64,000 nt of DNA from Erythrobacter sp. SCN 62-14 (GTDB lineage: Bacteria; Pseudomonadota; Alphaproteobacteria; Sphingomonadales; Sphingomonadaceae): NCBI GenBank assembly GCA_001724215.1, contig MEDW01000003.1, forward strand, positions 1 through 64,000. The letters run 5' to 3'. Shown here piece after piece: positions 53,175-62,494 of the stretch (the first letter of the stretch is position 1; each line of letters begins with the position of its first letter). A program made the translations under genes and the position numbers. The notes under the pieces were generated by a model. It saw nothing but the letters and a program-made list of their open reading frames with translations, did no database searches and had not been told where the DNA came from.

Positions 53175-55130
53175 CTAAAGCCCCTCGCACACGTTCTGCG
53201 CTGCGGTATCTAGGAAAGGCGCGAAGGGGCAGTTGATATAGCGCAGCCGCACCTGCCGCGTGCCCACCTGCACAAGCACGCGGTCTGCGCGGATCGCATT
53301 CGGCGCATTGCCGATGCCGGTCCCCGCCTTCTGCGCGCCATTGTGAAGGCCGAGAAAGCTGATCATGTCATCCTGATCGATCCCGTCGCCCGACACACCA
53401 ATCGCGCCGACCAGCACATTACCGCGATAGATCGGAACAGAGCCGGGAAAGATCTGGATGCCATTGGCAAGGCGGCTCGTGCCCGCAGGCGTCACCGGCA
53501 GGCTGGTGCAATTCCTCGGCGTATCAGTGGGCGCAGCGCCGGTGACAAAGCCCAAGTGCTGCGCCAAATTGCCGATGATGAGCGCCGATTGCAGCCCGGT
53601 CGAAAAGGGATTGAACTGTGCGATGGGGCGCGAAAACGGCCCCGGTGGGCGGCCCAATTCGCCATCGGGGAAATAGGGGCGCGCAAGGTTTCCGGTCGCC
53701 CGGTCCGAGAAAGCGAATTGCCCGGTCAGCGCCTGTGGATTGCCGAGGAAATCGCGCGCGCGACTCACGAATTGCGGCACTTCGCCGCTGGCCGCCTGCA
53801 TTTCGGCAGCCGCAAAGGGGGCAGAGAAGAAATTGGCGCTGCGCGCCTTCTGCAAGCTCACATCAATCCCGAAAATCGGCGCATCGGGCGAACGCACAAT
53901 GCCGAGCACCGCCCCGCGCGTATCAACCAGGCTGATCGTCACTTCGGCGCGGCTGTCCAAGGGCTGGCGGATTTGGGCGCGCGCGCGGCTCATGATGGTG
54001 AAGGCTTCTTCGAGGATCACCCGCGCCTCGGCAAAGGAGATGGGGGTGGCGACATCGCCTGCATCTGTCCCGCCGCGGACCGGGAAGCGGGCAGCGCCCA
54101 TACCGTTGGTCAGCACAAAGGCATCGCGCAAGCTGAACTCGGAAGGCAAAGACGCGCGCACGCCCGAAGCCTCGCTGCCATAGGTTGCCCCTGCAACAAG
54201 GCCGCCGCCGCCGAAATAACCCGCCACCGCCACCAGCGCGCCGGGGGTTGCCGCAAAGCTCGCGCCGCCAATCGCACCGACTTGCGAATAGGCCGCATCG
54301 GTGTAGCGCAGCGATGTGCCGTCAGCGAAAATGCGGTCTGCGCGGATGGTGATCGGTGCTTCGAAGCCCACCGTGCCGGCCAGCGCAATCAGCTCATCCA
54401 GATCATTGTCGCGGTCGAGCACATTGGGATCAAACCCATAGACCCCGTCGGCCATCACCCCGATACCGCCCACTACGACGCCGTTTTTATAAAGCGGAAA
54501 GCCCCCCGGATCAGCCGCCAGCCCCAAGGGCGAGCGCTTGGGCCCGACCATCCCATCACTCGCCCGCGCGGCCAGATCAGAGCAGGGCAATTGGCTGAAC
54601 TGGACGCCAAACAAAGGCCCGCTTTCAAGGCCAGCCGTGCTGGGGGCGGGCGGGAAGTGCTCTTGCACGATCATGCTGGCGGTGCGGGTGGAAAAGGCAT
54701 TCCCGCTGCTCGACAGATAAGCCCCGGTGATTGCCTTGGCGATGGCGGCAGCGGCGCTGGGCACTTCCAGCCCTTGCGCATCAATATTGTCGCCATTGGG
54801 CGCCGCCGATATCCGCGCAGTCGCTCCTGCTCCCGGCATGGCAAACACGCCGAGCACATTGCCCACGCGGTCAGTAACGGCGATAGTGGCGCTGGCCCCG
54901 CTGGCACGGGCCTGGGCTGCGGCCTGCGCAATGATCGTGCCGACTTCGGCTGCACTCAGGTTTTCGGCGCGCGGCACGGAATAAAACGCGCCGCTAGGAG
55001 GCGGAGCAGGTGGCGGCGCGGGCGGCGCGGTTCCGCCGCCGCCTCCGCCGCCACTTTCACCGCCGCCGCCGCACGCGCTCACCACCAGGGCAAGGCCAGC
55101 CAGCAGCGCGGTTCCCCCCTTGCGCCCCAT
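53175..55130 (-). CDS. Lipoprotein with tandem GlcG/HbpS-like (haem-degrading family) domains
   Basis: 651 residues. The lipobox LVVSAC (Cys20) is followed by a Gly/Pro linker (about 21-48). Two long homologous segments (about 50-300 and 350-630) each show the DUF336/GlcG pattern: ATIAVTDRVGNVLGVFAMPG and VTISLVDTRGAVLGIVRSPD, then Gly-rich GGFPLYKNGVVVGGIGVMADG and GSVPIYRGNVLVGAIGVSGDG. HbpS of this family binds haem outside the cell. Its place between a pentaheme cytochrome and the barrel suggests haem or cofactor binding within the surface complex, but catalysis is unknown. Confidence 0.82.
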   Translation of the reverse strand: MGRKGGTALLAGLALVVSACGGGGESGGGGGGGTAPPAPPPAPPPSGAFYSVPRAENLSAAEVGTIIAQAAAQARASGASATIAVTDRVGNVLGVFAMPGAGATARISAAPNGDNIDAQGLEVPSAAAAIAKAITGAYLSSSGNAFSTRTASMIVQEHFPPAPSTAGLESGPLFGVQFSQLPCSDLAARASDGMVGPKRSPLGLAADPGGFPLYKNGVVVGGIGVMADGVYGFDPNVLDRDNDLDELIALAGTVGFEAPITIRADRIFADGTSLRYTDAAYSQVGAIGGASFAATPGALVAVAGYFGGGGLVAGATYGSEASGVRASLPSEFSLRDAFVLTNGMGAARFPVRGGTDAGDVATPISFAEARVILEEAFTIMSRARAQIRQPLDSRAEVTISLVDTRGAVLGIVRSPDAPIFGIDVSLQKARSANFFSAPFAAAEMQAASGEVPQFVSRARDFLGNPQALTGQFAFSDRATGNLARPYFPDGELGRPPGPFSRPIAQFNPFSTGLQSALIIGNLAQHLGFVTGAAPTDTPRNCTSLPVTPAGTSRLANGIQIFPGSVPIYRGNVLVGAIGVSGDGIDQDDMISFLGLHNGAQKAGTGIGNAPNAIRADRVLVQVGTRQVRLRYINCPFAPFLDTAAQNVCEGL

Positions 55131-56521
55131 CAGCCAAGCCTGCCAATCGCGCCGGCAGCCGCCTTCAAAGCGCTGCGGAAATCGGCGGGGCGATAGGCGT
55201 TGGGCTCTTCCACCGCCTTGTAAGCGCGCGCCAGATTGGCGCGGATACCCGCTGCCGCCCCGCTGGTGACGCGGCCCTCGCGCACCAGAGCATTCAAGAG
55301 CGTGTCCACCGCCATCACCGCCTGCACCGATCCGGCATAGTCGGTGAACTGCGCAGAGGTTGCCTCACCTGCGATAATGGCGATCACGCGGAAGGCATCA
55401 TCTTTGCCATAGCCGCGCGTGCTGAGCGCATCAGCGAGCGCCCCGGCCCGCGCACCCAGCCCTTGCGCCGCTGTGCGCGCCGCGCCTGCATCGCTTGCCA
55501 TCGCCTTGTGGAAATCACGCGCCGCAGTGCGGAATGCAGCGGCTTCTGACGGGACCAGCGCGCCCGCCACCGCGCCGAGCAGGATGATGTTTTCATCATT
55601 GAAAGGCGGATTGCCAAAGGCGATGGGACGGGCGGGATTAACCTCAAAGGTCAGCTTGCGGTTTGGCCCGTCAGTGATGGTGCGGTGGCACGAATGGCAA
55701 TCGTAGAAATAGAACTGCGGGAAGATGCCTTCTGACGCAAATTTGGGCTGGGCAAACAGGCTGGTGGCCCGCCGCACCGCTTCGGCCTGTCCCACCGCCC
55801 AGAACCGCACCGCATTCGGGCGCGATTTGCGCGCCACATAGTCGGCATCAATATCGTGGTGCTGTTGCAGCGTGCTGAACAGATCAAGCTCGAAGGAAAT
55901 GCGCGGGTGGCCTGCTGCCATCATCGCGTGAGTCACGAATTGCCCCGGCTTGGATGAACCATAGTGGCAATCAAGGCAGACATTGGCGCGCGCCTTGGGG
56001 GTATCAAGCGGGATCAGCCCTGCCGCAATGTTGCTCGCATGGGTGGCAGGCCGGGCATAGTGTGCCGCCAGCCAGCCTGCGCCGCTGGTCGATCCCGAAG
56101 CGCCGTGGCAGCTTTCGCAGCCCACCCCATCGCTGAGCGTGAATTTCGCGCCGCGCTGCGCTTTGGGGGCATAGGTCGCATGGCAGCCTAGACAGGCCTC
56201 GGCAGAGGTTGCAGACCCCAATCCAAGGCTGGCGGCAATCTGCTGCCCGCGCCGCCCGGCAAGCACGGCGTAAGCGCGGCTATGGGCGCCCGAGGGTGAG
56301 GAGGGTTCTTGCCAGGTGGCTATTTCATCCTGCCGGACAACCGCGCCGTTGCCTTCAGCCCGGCCATGGCAAGTGGAGCCTGCACAGCTGGCCACGCCTT
56401 CAAACACCGGATTACCAATCGCGACGGAAGCGGGAAAAATCACGCAGAGCGCGAGCATTGCCCCGCCCGCAGGCGCAAGCAACCGCCTCAACGCGTGGTT
56501 CAAAGCCGATCTTTCCGCCAT
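55130..56521 (-). CDS. Cytochrome c554-like multihaem cytochrome (4 CXXCH + 1 CX4CH)
   Basis: 463 residues, with a signal peptide ending near VAIGN. Haem sites are CAGSTCH (a CX4CH form, at about 46), CLGCH, CESCH, CLDCH and CHSCH, all in the first 280 residues, with HxRxYAVL-type spacing as in the c554/c' family. The C-terminal 180 residues are haem free, Ala-rich and helical. It lies first in the minus-strand operon with a good ribosome site (GGGGGAAGAG). A periplasmic shuttle between the inner-membrane decaheme and the outer-membrane complex is inferred. Confidence 0.85.
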   Translation of the reverse strand: MAERSALNHALRRLLAPAGGAMLALCVIFPASVAIGNPVFEGVASCAGSTCHGRAEGNGAVVRQDEIATWQEPSSPSGAHSRAYAVLAGRRGQQIAASLGLGSATSAEACLGCHATYAPKAQRGAKFTLSDGVGCESCHGASGSTSGAGWLAAHYARPATHASNIAAGLIPLDTPKARANVCLDCHYGSSKPGQFVTHAMMAAGHPRISFELDLFSTLQQHHDIDADYVARKSRPNAVRFWAVGQAEAVRRATSLFAQPKFASEGIFPQFYFYDCHSCHRTITDGPNRKLTFEVNPARPIAFGNPPFNDENIILLGAVAGALVPSEAAAFRTAARDFHKAMASDAGAARTAAQGLGARAGALADALSTRGYGKDDAFRVIAIIAGEATSAQFTDYAGSVQAVMAVDTLLNALVREGRVTSGAAAGIRANLARAYKAVEEPNAYRPADFRSALKAAAGAIGRLG

Positions 56522-56637
56522 CTCTTCCCCCTTCGAGATGCCTTGCTGTGCCAGCCTCAGACCTTAGCCTGCGCCTGATTCAGCCCGATGCCCATCCTTG
56601 CCGTATGAACGAGGCTTGTAAACACCCTATTGTGCCT

Positions 56638-57393
56638 TCACGCTTCCATATCCTCTGCGGCCTGCGCTGCTGCTTCGAGCGATGTGCTGAGCTGCTCAAG
56701 TTGGACAGCGCACCCTTTGCCGATCAGCGCTTCGGCAAGCGCATCGGGTGCCTCATAATCCTCGCTCAAAAGCATAAAGCCAAGCTGGGCGGCGAGCGTC
56801 CCGTCGGGCGCGGTCACCTGATAGGTTGTCCCTTCGCGGATCGGCAGGCGCGCAGGATCGAGCGCAGCGATCATCACCGTGTCATCGAAAGTCACCTCGA
56901 CCTGCGCTTCCCCCGCTTCATCGGCGATGCGGTAGGTCGAGACGCCAGCCGTGCCAGGACGCCACAGCCGCACAGTGTCGAGATCATAAAGGCAGATCGT
57001 ACCCGAGCGCGTCACATCGACATACCACAGGCTGGGATTGCTGGGCGCGTCATCCACTTCGCCGCGCACCGCCCCGGTGCGCACCCGGCTGGCGGCCCGC
57101 TTGCGGGTAAGGGCAGCAAAGCGCTCGTTCGCCACTTGCGGGCGATCTCCCACCCGGTGGCTGCCCGCGCCCTTGATCACGCGGGTACCGCCCGAGGTCA
57201 GCACTGTCACCACATCGCCATCGCGCAAGGTGATTGTGGCATTGTCATCGAGCTTGGTGCCGACAGGAAAGCGTGAGGCCGATGGCCCGGAGGATTTCAC
57301 CACCACGCCTGCCAAGACGCTCGCTGGCATGGCAAGACATGCGCCGGCAAGCAGTGCACCGGAAATCCGTTGTTTCAACCTAGCTGAGAACAT
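56638..57393 (-). CDS. FecR-like secreted protein
   Basis: 251 residues, with the ATG at 57393 preceded by GGAGGGA and overlapping the cyclase stop by 14 bases. A signal peptide (cleavage near VLAGV) is followed by a FecR-type beta domain (SRFPVGTKLDDNATITLRDGD, VTVLTSGGTRVIKG). The conserved pattern is that of periplasmic FecR domains, but the cytoplasmic and membrane parts of a true anti-sigma factor are absent. Together with the CHASE2 cyclase it resembles stand-alone FecR proteins found with such cyclases and CHAT genes in other bacteria. Confidence 0.8.
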   Translation of the reverse strand: MFSARLKQRISGALLAGACLAMPASVLAGVVVKSSGPSASRFPVGTKLDDNATITLRDGDVVTVLTSGGTRVIKGAGSHRVGDRPQVANERFAALTRKRAASRVRTGAVRGEVDDAPSNPSLWYVDVTRSGTICLYDLDTVRLWRPGTAGVSTYRIADEAGEAQVEVTFDDTVMIAALDPARLPIREGTTYQVTAPDGTLAAQLGFMLLSEDYEAPDALAEALIGKGCAVQLEQLSTSLEAAAQAAEDMEA

Positions 57394-59440
57394 AAGTCCC
57401 TCCCTCATCCACGCGGCCCAAACGTTCCAACAGTTTTTGTAAGGCCAAATCGTCCCCATGACCAGCGCAGAGCGCCTCAACAATGGCGATTGCGCCCTGA
57501 GTGTCACGCCCGATCAGCCCCATCGCTTCGACAAGGCGGGCGCGGTCATGTGCAGGGAAATCGGGCGCAGGCTCGAACAGGTCAACCGGACGAGCGCGGC
57601 CGCGCAATTGCACCCGGCCCATAGGGCGCCACCAGTCGAGCCCGGATGCTTCGGCAAATTCGCGGCTTGCCATCACGCTTGAGGCCAATTGCTTGTTCGC
57701 AGCCTCCAGTCGGGCTGCGGTGTTCATGCTGTCGCCAAGGGCAGTGTACTGGATGCGCGTTGCCCCGCCGAAATTGCCGATCACCGCCTCGCCATAATGA
57801 AGCCCGACGCGGGTCTTGCCGATCGGCGGCAGGCTGGCATCCATGGCAGCGACTTCGGCACGGAAGGCCTCACCCGCCTGCCAAATTGCATAGCCTGCCT
57901 TTGCCGCGCGCGCACCATCATCGGGCCGGCTGATCGGCGCTCCCCAGAAGGCCACCACCGCATCGCCCACGAATTTGTCGATCACCCCGCCATTATCGAG
58001 CACCACCTGGCTCAGCATATCGAGATAGCGATTGAGCAAGGTTGCGACCATTTCCGGCTCGAGCGCATGGCTCATCTTGGTGAAGCCTTCCAGATCGCTG
58101 AACAGCACAAAAATGCTGCGTTTATCGCCACGCAATTCGAGCAGTTCTGGCTCCTCGATGATCGCCTGCGCAATGTCGCGTGGGATATATTTGCCAAGCG
58201 CACTTTGCGCGAAATTGCGGCTGGCTGCGCCCGATGCGCGCGCTGCAGCCGTCACGCCGGCAAAGGCGATGATCCATCCCGCCAGCCAGCCGACAGCCGG
58301 CAGGCCATAGGTGTCCACCCCGCGCGCCTCCAGCGCCCAAGGCAGACCGAGCAGCAAGGCAAGCAAACCCGCCAGCACCGGAACCAGCCGCCGCGCAGGC
58401 CATTCCAGCAGCGCAATCAGCGCAGCGCTTGCCACCACCAGCACCGCCATCAGCCATTTCAGCGCGGGCGAAATCGCACGCAGCGCCTTGCCATCCAGCA
58501 TCTGGGCGATGATATCGCCATGCACGGCCAGCCCTGCCGGACGCTGGCCACTGACCGACGTGAACGAGGTATCAACGCGGTCATAATCGACGATATCGCC
58601 GCCGATGAGAACATATTTGCCGGCAATCTGCTCAGCCAGAAAAGGCAGCACATCGGGATCGGGATCGGCGAACAGATCAATCTGCAAAGAGGCAAACAGC
58701 GGCTCATCAGCAAAGCGCGGGCGGCGATAGGCAATCGCACCGCCATAATCGGCAAATTCGCTCGGCAATTCAGCAGCGTCTTCCAGCATAGCACGGCCCA
58801 GCAAGGGCGGCAGACCCGGCGTTATCGGCGGCCACACCCGCGTCGCGCCAAAAGCATTGTCGAGCCGGATGCTCGCTGCGCGCGACCGCGTGCCCTCGAT
58901 CTGATCGAGGAATTCTTCCAAAAACATCTGCTGTTCGTAAACCAGATCGCTTTCATTGGTGGCGATGTTGGCATAGGCGACCGCAGTTGGCGTCTGCATA
59001 TCGCGCAGCGCGGCAATCAGCGCCTCGTCTTCATCCTGTGGCTGATCGAACAGGATATCGATCCCGATGGCTTTGGCATTCATCGTGTCCAGCGTGCGCA
59101 ATGCTGCCGCCAAGATCCCGCGATCCAAGGGCGAGCGTTTGCGCGCCCGGATCAGCGTCTGATCGTCATAGACCACCAGCACGATGCGATCATCTTGGCC
59201 CACCATCGGCGCGGTGAAGTAAGCACGCAAATCATAAAATGCGCGCTCTGCATCATTGGTCAGCGGAGTTGGCCCACCATTCTCACCGGGCAGATTCCAA
59301 CTGAAGCGTGCGACAAACAGCGCCAGCAGGATCAGCAGCATGGTTGCCACCAATTGCAGCGGTCCCGCCTCGCGCACATTGCGCCACCCACGCGCCACCA
59401 TGCGCAAGCCGTCGCGCGGGATCGTGGCCAAAGTGTTCAC
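57380..59440 (-). CDS. CHASE2-domain class III adenylate cyclase
   Basis: 686 residues. Helix at about 30-47, a periplasmic CHASE2 sensor (about 60-315; RIVLVVYDDQTLIRARKRSP, KAIGIDILFDQPQ) and three helices (about 328-400) come before the cytoplasmic cyclase (about 435-610). Catalytic residues are all present: metal Asp in FSDLEGFT and in KFVGDAVVAFWG, the Lys of VIDKFVGD and the Asp of TALGD that select adenine, and the transition-state Asn/Arg in DSMNTAARLE. It therefore should make cAMP in response to a periplasmic signal. Transcribed between the CHAT and FecR-like genes. Confidence 0.93.
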   Translation of the reverse strand: MNTLATIPRDGLRMVARGWRNVREAGPLQLVATMLLILLALFVARFSWNLPGENGGPTPLTNDAERAFYDLRAYFTAPMVGQDDRIVLVVYDDQTLIRARKRSPLDRGILAAALRTLDTMNAKAIGIDILFDQPQDEDEALIAALRDMQTPTAVAYANIATNESDLVYEQQMFLEEFLDQIEGTRSRAASIRLDNAFGATRVWPPITPGLPPLLGRAMLEDAAELPSEFADYGGAIAYRRPRFADEPLFASLQIDLFADPDPDVLPFLAEQIAGKYVLIGGDIVDYDRVDTSFTSVSGQRPAGLAVHGDIIAQMLDGKALRAISPALKWLMAVLVVASAALIALLEWPARRLVPVLAGLLALLLGLPWALEARGVDTYGLPAVGWLAGWIIAFAGVTAAARASGAASRNFAQSALGKYIPRDIAQAIIEEPELLELRGDKRSIFVLFSDLEGFTKMSHALEPEMVATLLNRYLDMLSQVVLDNGGVIDKFVGDAVVAFWGAPISRPDDGARAAKAGYAIWQAGEAFRAEVAAMDASLPPIGKTRVGLHYGEAVIGNFGGATRIQYTALGDSMNTAARLEAANKQLASSVMASREFAEASGLDWWRPMGRVQLRGRARPVDLFEPAPDFPAHDRARLVEAMGLIGRDTQGAIAIVEALCAGHGDDLALQKLLERLGRVDEGGTYVLS

Positions 59441-59455
59441 CGCGCGCCGCCTCGC

Positions 59456-60505
59456 TCAGCGCGCCAGCGCCGCAGCACCATCCCCGACAATCGCGAAGGC
59501 CGACCAGTAGAAGGGGTGCGAGGTTTCAGGATCATCCATCAGATCCAGCTGCGAGCGGCGCAGTGCTGCTGCCGTGGTGCTCCCATCATCGGCAAACAGT
59601 CCGGAAATCAGTCGCTGCGTCGCGTTGAAATCATCAGGCACCGGCCAATGGCTTGCCAGCACGGTGCGTCCCCCGGCGCCCACAAAGGCGCGCACCAACC
59701 CATCAAGCGCGAAATCACCGCCGGTTGTCACACCAGCCTCGCGGGTTGCGCCAATTGTCGCGCTGCCCGCAGTGTCGCAGGCCGACAGGATCACCAGATC
59801 GGCATCAATCCTGAGGTTGAAAATCTCACCGAAAGTCAGCAGGCCATCGGAATCCCCTTGGCCAAAGGAGGTCAACAATGCCGGGCGTGGCGGGCATTTC
59901 GGTTGGGGGGCAGTGACCAGCCCGTGAGTGGCAAAATGCAGGATGCGGTAATCGGCCAGATCCTCCATCTCGCGGATGGCGCTGTCGGTGAATTCGCCGC
60001 GGGTCACCACCCGCGAGCCGTCTCCGAGTCTGCGAGCGGCAGCAAACAGTTCATCGGACTTGATCGGCCGTGCCCAGATATTGGGAGACCACAAGCAATT
60101 CTCCCCGCCTTCAAGCGCAGCCCGCGTGCGCGCACGAGTGATCTCCACTTCGCCCAGCGGTGCATTTTCGCCCAGTCCGAGATAGGGTCGCTGTGCGCTG
60201 GAACGCCGCGCGGCGCGCACATCACGAAACGCCGCCGGTGCAACCGCCGTGGTGATCTCGCTGCCGCGGCCCAGCCAGGCGATGCCGCGGAAATCATATT
60301 CATCCCCGCCGCGCGCGGTGCTCGCCTGCTTATAGCGCGCAAGGCTGGCATCATCGGTCACCAGCAGATTGATCGGCAATTTGAGCAAGGCACCATCGGG
60401 CTCGAAGATGATGTGGCGATGGCCGGGCAAGACCTCGGCGATCGGTGCAAACAAGCGCACATAAAGCTCGCGCGAGGCATCGACATCAAACGGATAGGTC
60501 AGCAC
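59456..60505 (-). CDS. CHAT-domain (caspase-like) protein, C-terminal half of a split TPR-CHAT protein
   Basis: 349 residues from a GTG at 60505, with no ribosome site of note. The caspase-like catalytic pair is present: His in HFATHG (about 190) and Cys in ILSACDTAGS (about 240). The N-terminal piece TYPFDVDASRELYVRLFAP is normally the interior of a CHAT domain, and the strands that should precede it are found at the end of the next gene upstream in another frame. The gene may be a frame-shifted half or a genuinely split protein. Catalytic residues are intact, so a peptidase role is possible. Confidence 0.85.
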   Translation of the reverse strand: MLTYPFDVDASRELYVRLFAPIAEVLPGHRHIIFEPDGALLKLPINLLVTDDASLARYKQASTARGGDEYDFRGIAWLGRGSEITTAVAPAAFRDVRAARRSSAQRPYLGLGENAPLGEVEITRARTRAALEGGENCLWSPNIWARPIKSDELFAAARRLGDGSRVVTRGEFTDSAIREMEDLADYRILHFATHGLVTAPQPKCPPRPALLTSFGQGDSDGLLTFGEIFNLRIDADLVILSACDTAGSATIGATREAGVTTGGDFALDGLVRAFVGAGGRTVLASHWPVPDDFNATQRLISGLFADDGSTTAAALRRSQLDLMDDPETSHPFYWSAFAIVGDGAAALAR

Positions 60506-62493
60506 CGCAAGGTCGTCACCAGCGTTTCGAGCTGCTGCGCGTTTGCATCGACTTGCCAGACCCGCGCAGCAGTCGGGGTAAGATAAAGCATATAGGCGTC
60601 CGGATCGAGCACCACGAGCTTCACATAGGCCTCATCGCTGCGCAGTGCGGCTTGCAGATCAGCGAGTGACACCGCACTGTCTGCAACCGCACGATAGCGG
60701 GGGTTTTGCGCCAGCAATTGCAACAATTCGCCCTGCTGCACCTCGAGTTGCGCAAGGCCAAGGCGGCGCTCCTCAAGCAATTGGAGCTGATCGGACGTGG
60801 GCTGCGCAAGCCCTTCCAATTGCTGCACGCCAAAGCGCGCCTGTTCGATGGCACGCGCCAGGTTGGTCACGCGGCGGAACAATTCGGCGGCCTCGTCGCT
60901 CCCCCCTGACAATTCGCGCGCAAGCACCGCCTGCGTCTGGGCAAGGCCGGAACGTTGCAGCAATTGGCTGGCGGTGAACAGATCATCGACGGCAGCTGCA
61001 TCGCTAATCCCACCATCAGCGCCAGCCAGCACCACAGCAAAATAGGGCTGCATCAGCGCCCGCAACGAGCCCAGAGGGCGGCCTTTGGCATCACGCACGA
61101 TCTGACGATAGAGCCCCAGCGCCTCGCTGCGCCGATTGCTGCGCGCGTAAAGCCCGGCCAGCTGCGCGCGCGCGCTGTCCCAAGCCGGAGAGCCGGGGTA
61201 GGCGGCGCCAACCAGCGCAATGGCTTGCCTGTGCAGGCCTTCCGCCTCACCCAGCCGCCCAGCGCGCTCGGCCATAGCGGCAAGCTCACCAAGCACCTGT
61301 GCGCGCAACCAGATGATCGAGGTCACTTGCCCGCCGCGCACTTCGGCAAGCGTGGTGTTGGCGCTCGTAAGGAAGCGCGCGGCCTCATCATTGCGACCAA
61401 CCTGCCCAAGCGCGGTGGCGCGCAGGTAATCGGCCTGACCATCAAGCAATTGGGCGCGTTCCAGCGGGGTCAGCGCATTGGCTAAGGCACCGCTCAACAG
61501 CTGCTGGTTTTCTGCGGCAAGCCGTCCTGCCAAGGCTGGTCCGATCGTCAGTTCGCGCAGCGCCTCAGCGTCGATGAAATCGCTCGCCAGCGGCGCTTCA
61601 AGGATGGTCAGGGCGCGCTCGGCTTGCTGCTGGTTAAGCGCATCAAGCGCTTCGTAATTGCGCTGCAAGCGGGCCAGAATGGGGCTATTTGCGCTTTCAC
61701 GGCGTGTCTGGACCAACAACCGCCGAGCCTCGATGAAATTGCCAAGATTGGATTGCTGCAAGGCCTGATTGAGCAGCGCTTCGGTGCCACTGCCATTGCC
61801 CGTGGTCGCAGCAGAGGCACCAAAAAACTCCGCTGCCTCGGCAAAATTGCCCGCATTGCTGCGACGATAGCCTGCGACCAGCGCCAGATCCGAGGCAATC
61901 GCGGCGGCCTGCTGGCGGGCAAAGCTGAGCGTGTCGGTAAGCTGGGTCAGCGGAATATCGACCGCGCCCGGTAAAACCCGATCATTCGCCAAGGAGGCAA
62001 GCCCGAGTTCAAGCGCCTTGCCATAGGCGGAAAGGCCGCTGGCGGCGTAAATGCGTCCCCCCGCTTCGCCGGCAAGAACTGCGGTGCGCAGCACGCTGCC
62101 CGGCGCGGTGCAATCAAGCCGCGCCAGATTGTCCAGCCTCGCCAGATCGCCATTGCCGCCGTCGCTGGCCAATGTGCAAACCGCATCTGCAGAAGCAAAA
62201 CGCCGCGCCGGATCGCCATCATTGCGGCCCTTCACCACCCACAGCGTGCCTACGGGCGCTGCGGCATCGCGGCAAATCACCGAATAGCGCCGGTCAAACA
62301 GCGCTGCGCCGGGTTCTGGTGCGATGATCTGCGCCTCACACAGTCCATTGCTGCCAATCGGGAAGGCATCGCGCAAGCTGATCGGGAGCTGGCTGGTGGT
62401 CTGGGCGCGCAGCGGCGCGTCAAGGCTCGCCGCAAAGCCGAGACAGGCAGCCGCAGCGGCGAGCACACGGACGAGCATTGCTGGTCTCTTCAT
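60499..62493 (-). CDS. Secreted TPR protein carrying the first strands of a CHAT domain
   Basis: 664 residues. A signal peptide (cleavage near PLRAQ) leads into an all-helical TPR-like body (about 180-560; ALLNQALQQSNLGNFIEARRL, AEGLHRQAIALVGAAYPGSP). The last 60 residues (LADLQAALRSDEAYVKLVVL, AARVWQVDANAQQLETLV) are the N-terminal strands of a CHAT domain and stop at TGA 60499-60501, where the CHAT gene continues in the -1 frame. Start ATG 62493, two bases after the exoprotein stop. A single-base slip would join both into a 1010-residue TPR-CHAT protein. Confidence 0.82.
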   Translation of the reverse strand: MKRPAMLVRVLAAAAACLGFAASLDAPLRAQTTSQLPISLRDAFPIGSNGLCEAQIIAPEPGAALFDRRYSVICRDAAAPVGTLWVVKGRNDGDPARRFASADAVCTLASDGGNGDLARLDNLARLDCTAPGSVLRTAVLAGEAGGRIYAASGLSAYGKALELGLASLANDRVLPGAVDIPLTQLTDTLSFARQQAAAIASDLALVAGYRRSNAGNFAEAAEFFGASAATTGNGSGTEALLNQALQQSNLGNFIEARRLLVQTRRESANSPILARLQRNYEALDALNQQQAERALTILEAPLASDFIDAEALRELTIGPALAGRLAAENQQLLSGALANALTPLERAQLLDGQADYLRATALGQVGRNDEAARFLTSANTTLAEVRGGQVTSIIWLRAQVLGELAAMAERAGRLGEAEGLHRQAIALVGAAYPGSPAWDSARAQLAGLYARSNRRSEALGLYRQIVRDAKGRPLGSLRALMQPYFAVVLAGADGGISDAAAVDDLFTASQLLQRSGLAQTQAVLARELSGGSDEAAELFRRVTNLARAIEQARFGVQQLEGLAQPTSDQLQLLEERRLGLAQLEVQQGELLQLLAQNPRYRAVADSAVSLADLQAALRSDEAYVKLVVLDPDAYMLYLTPTAARVWQVDANAQQLETLVTTLRC

Positions 62494-62494
62494 C

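Noticed and set aside
53343-55196. 617-residue plus-strand frame opposite the GlcG-type lipoprotein gene
   Set aside because: Antisense shadow; the minus-strand frame has a signal peptide and domain repeats.
57689-60586. 965-residue open frame on the plus strand
   Set aside because: Antisense to the cyclase and CHAT genes, with no domain sense; Arg/His/Gln-rich composition typical of the complementary frame of a GC-rich gene.
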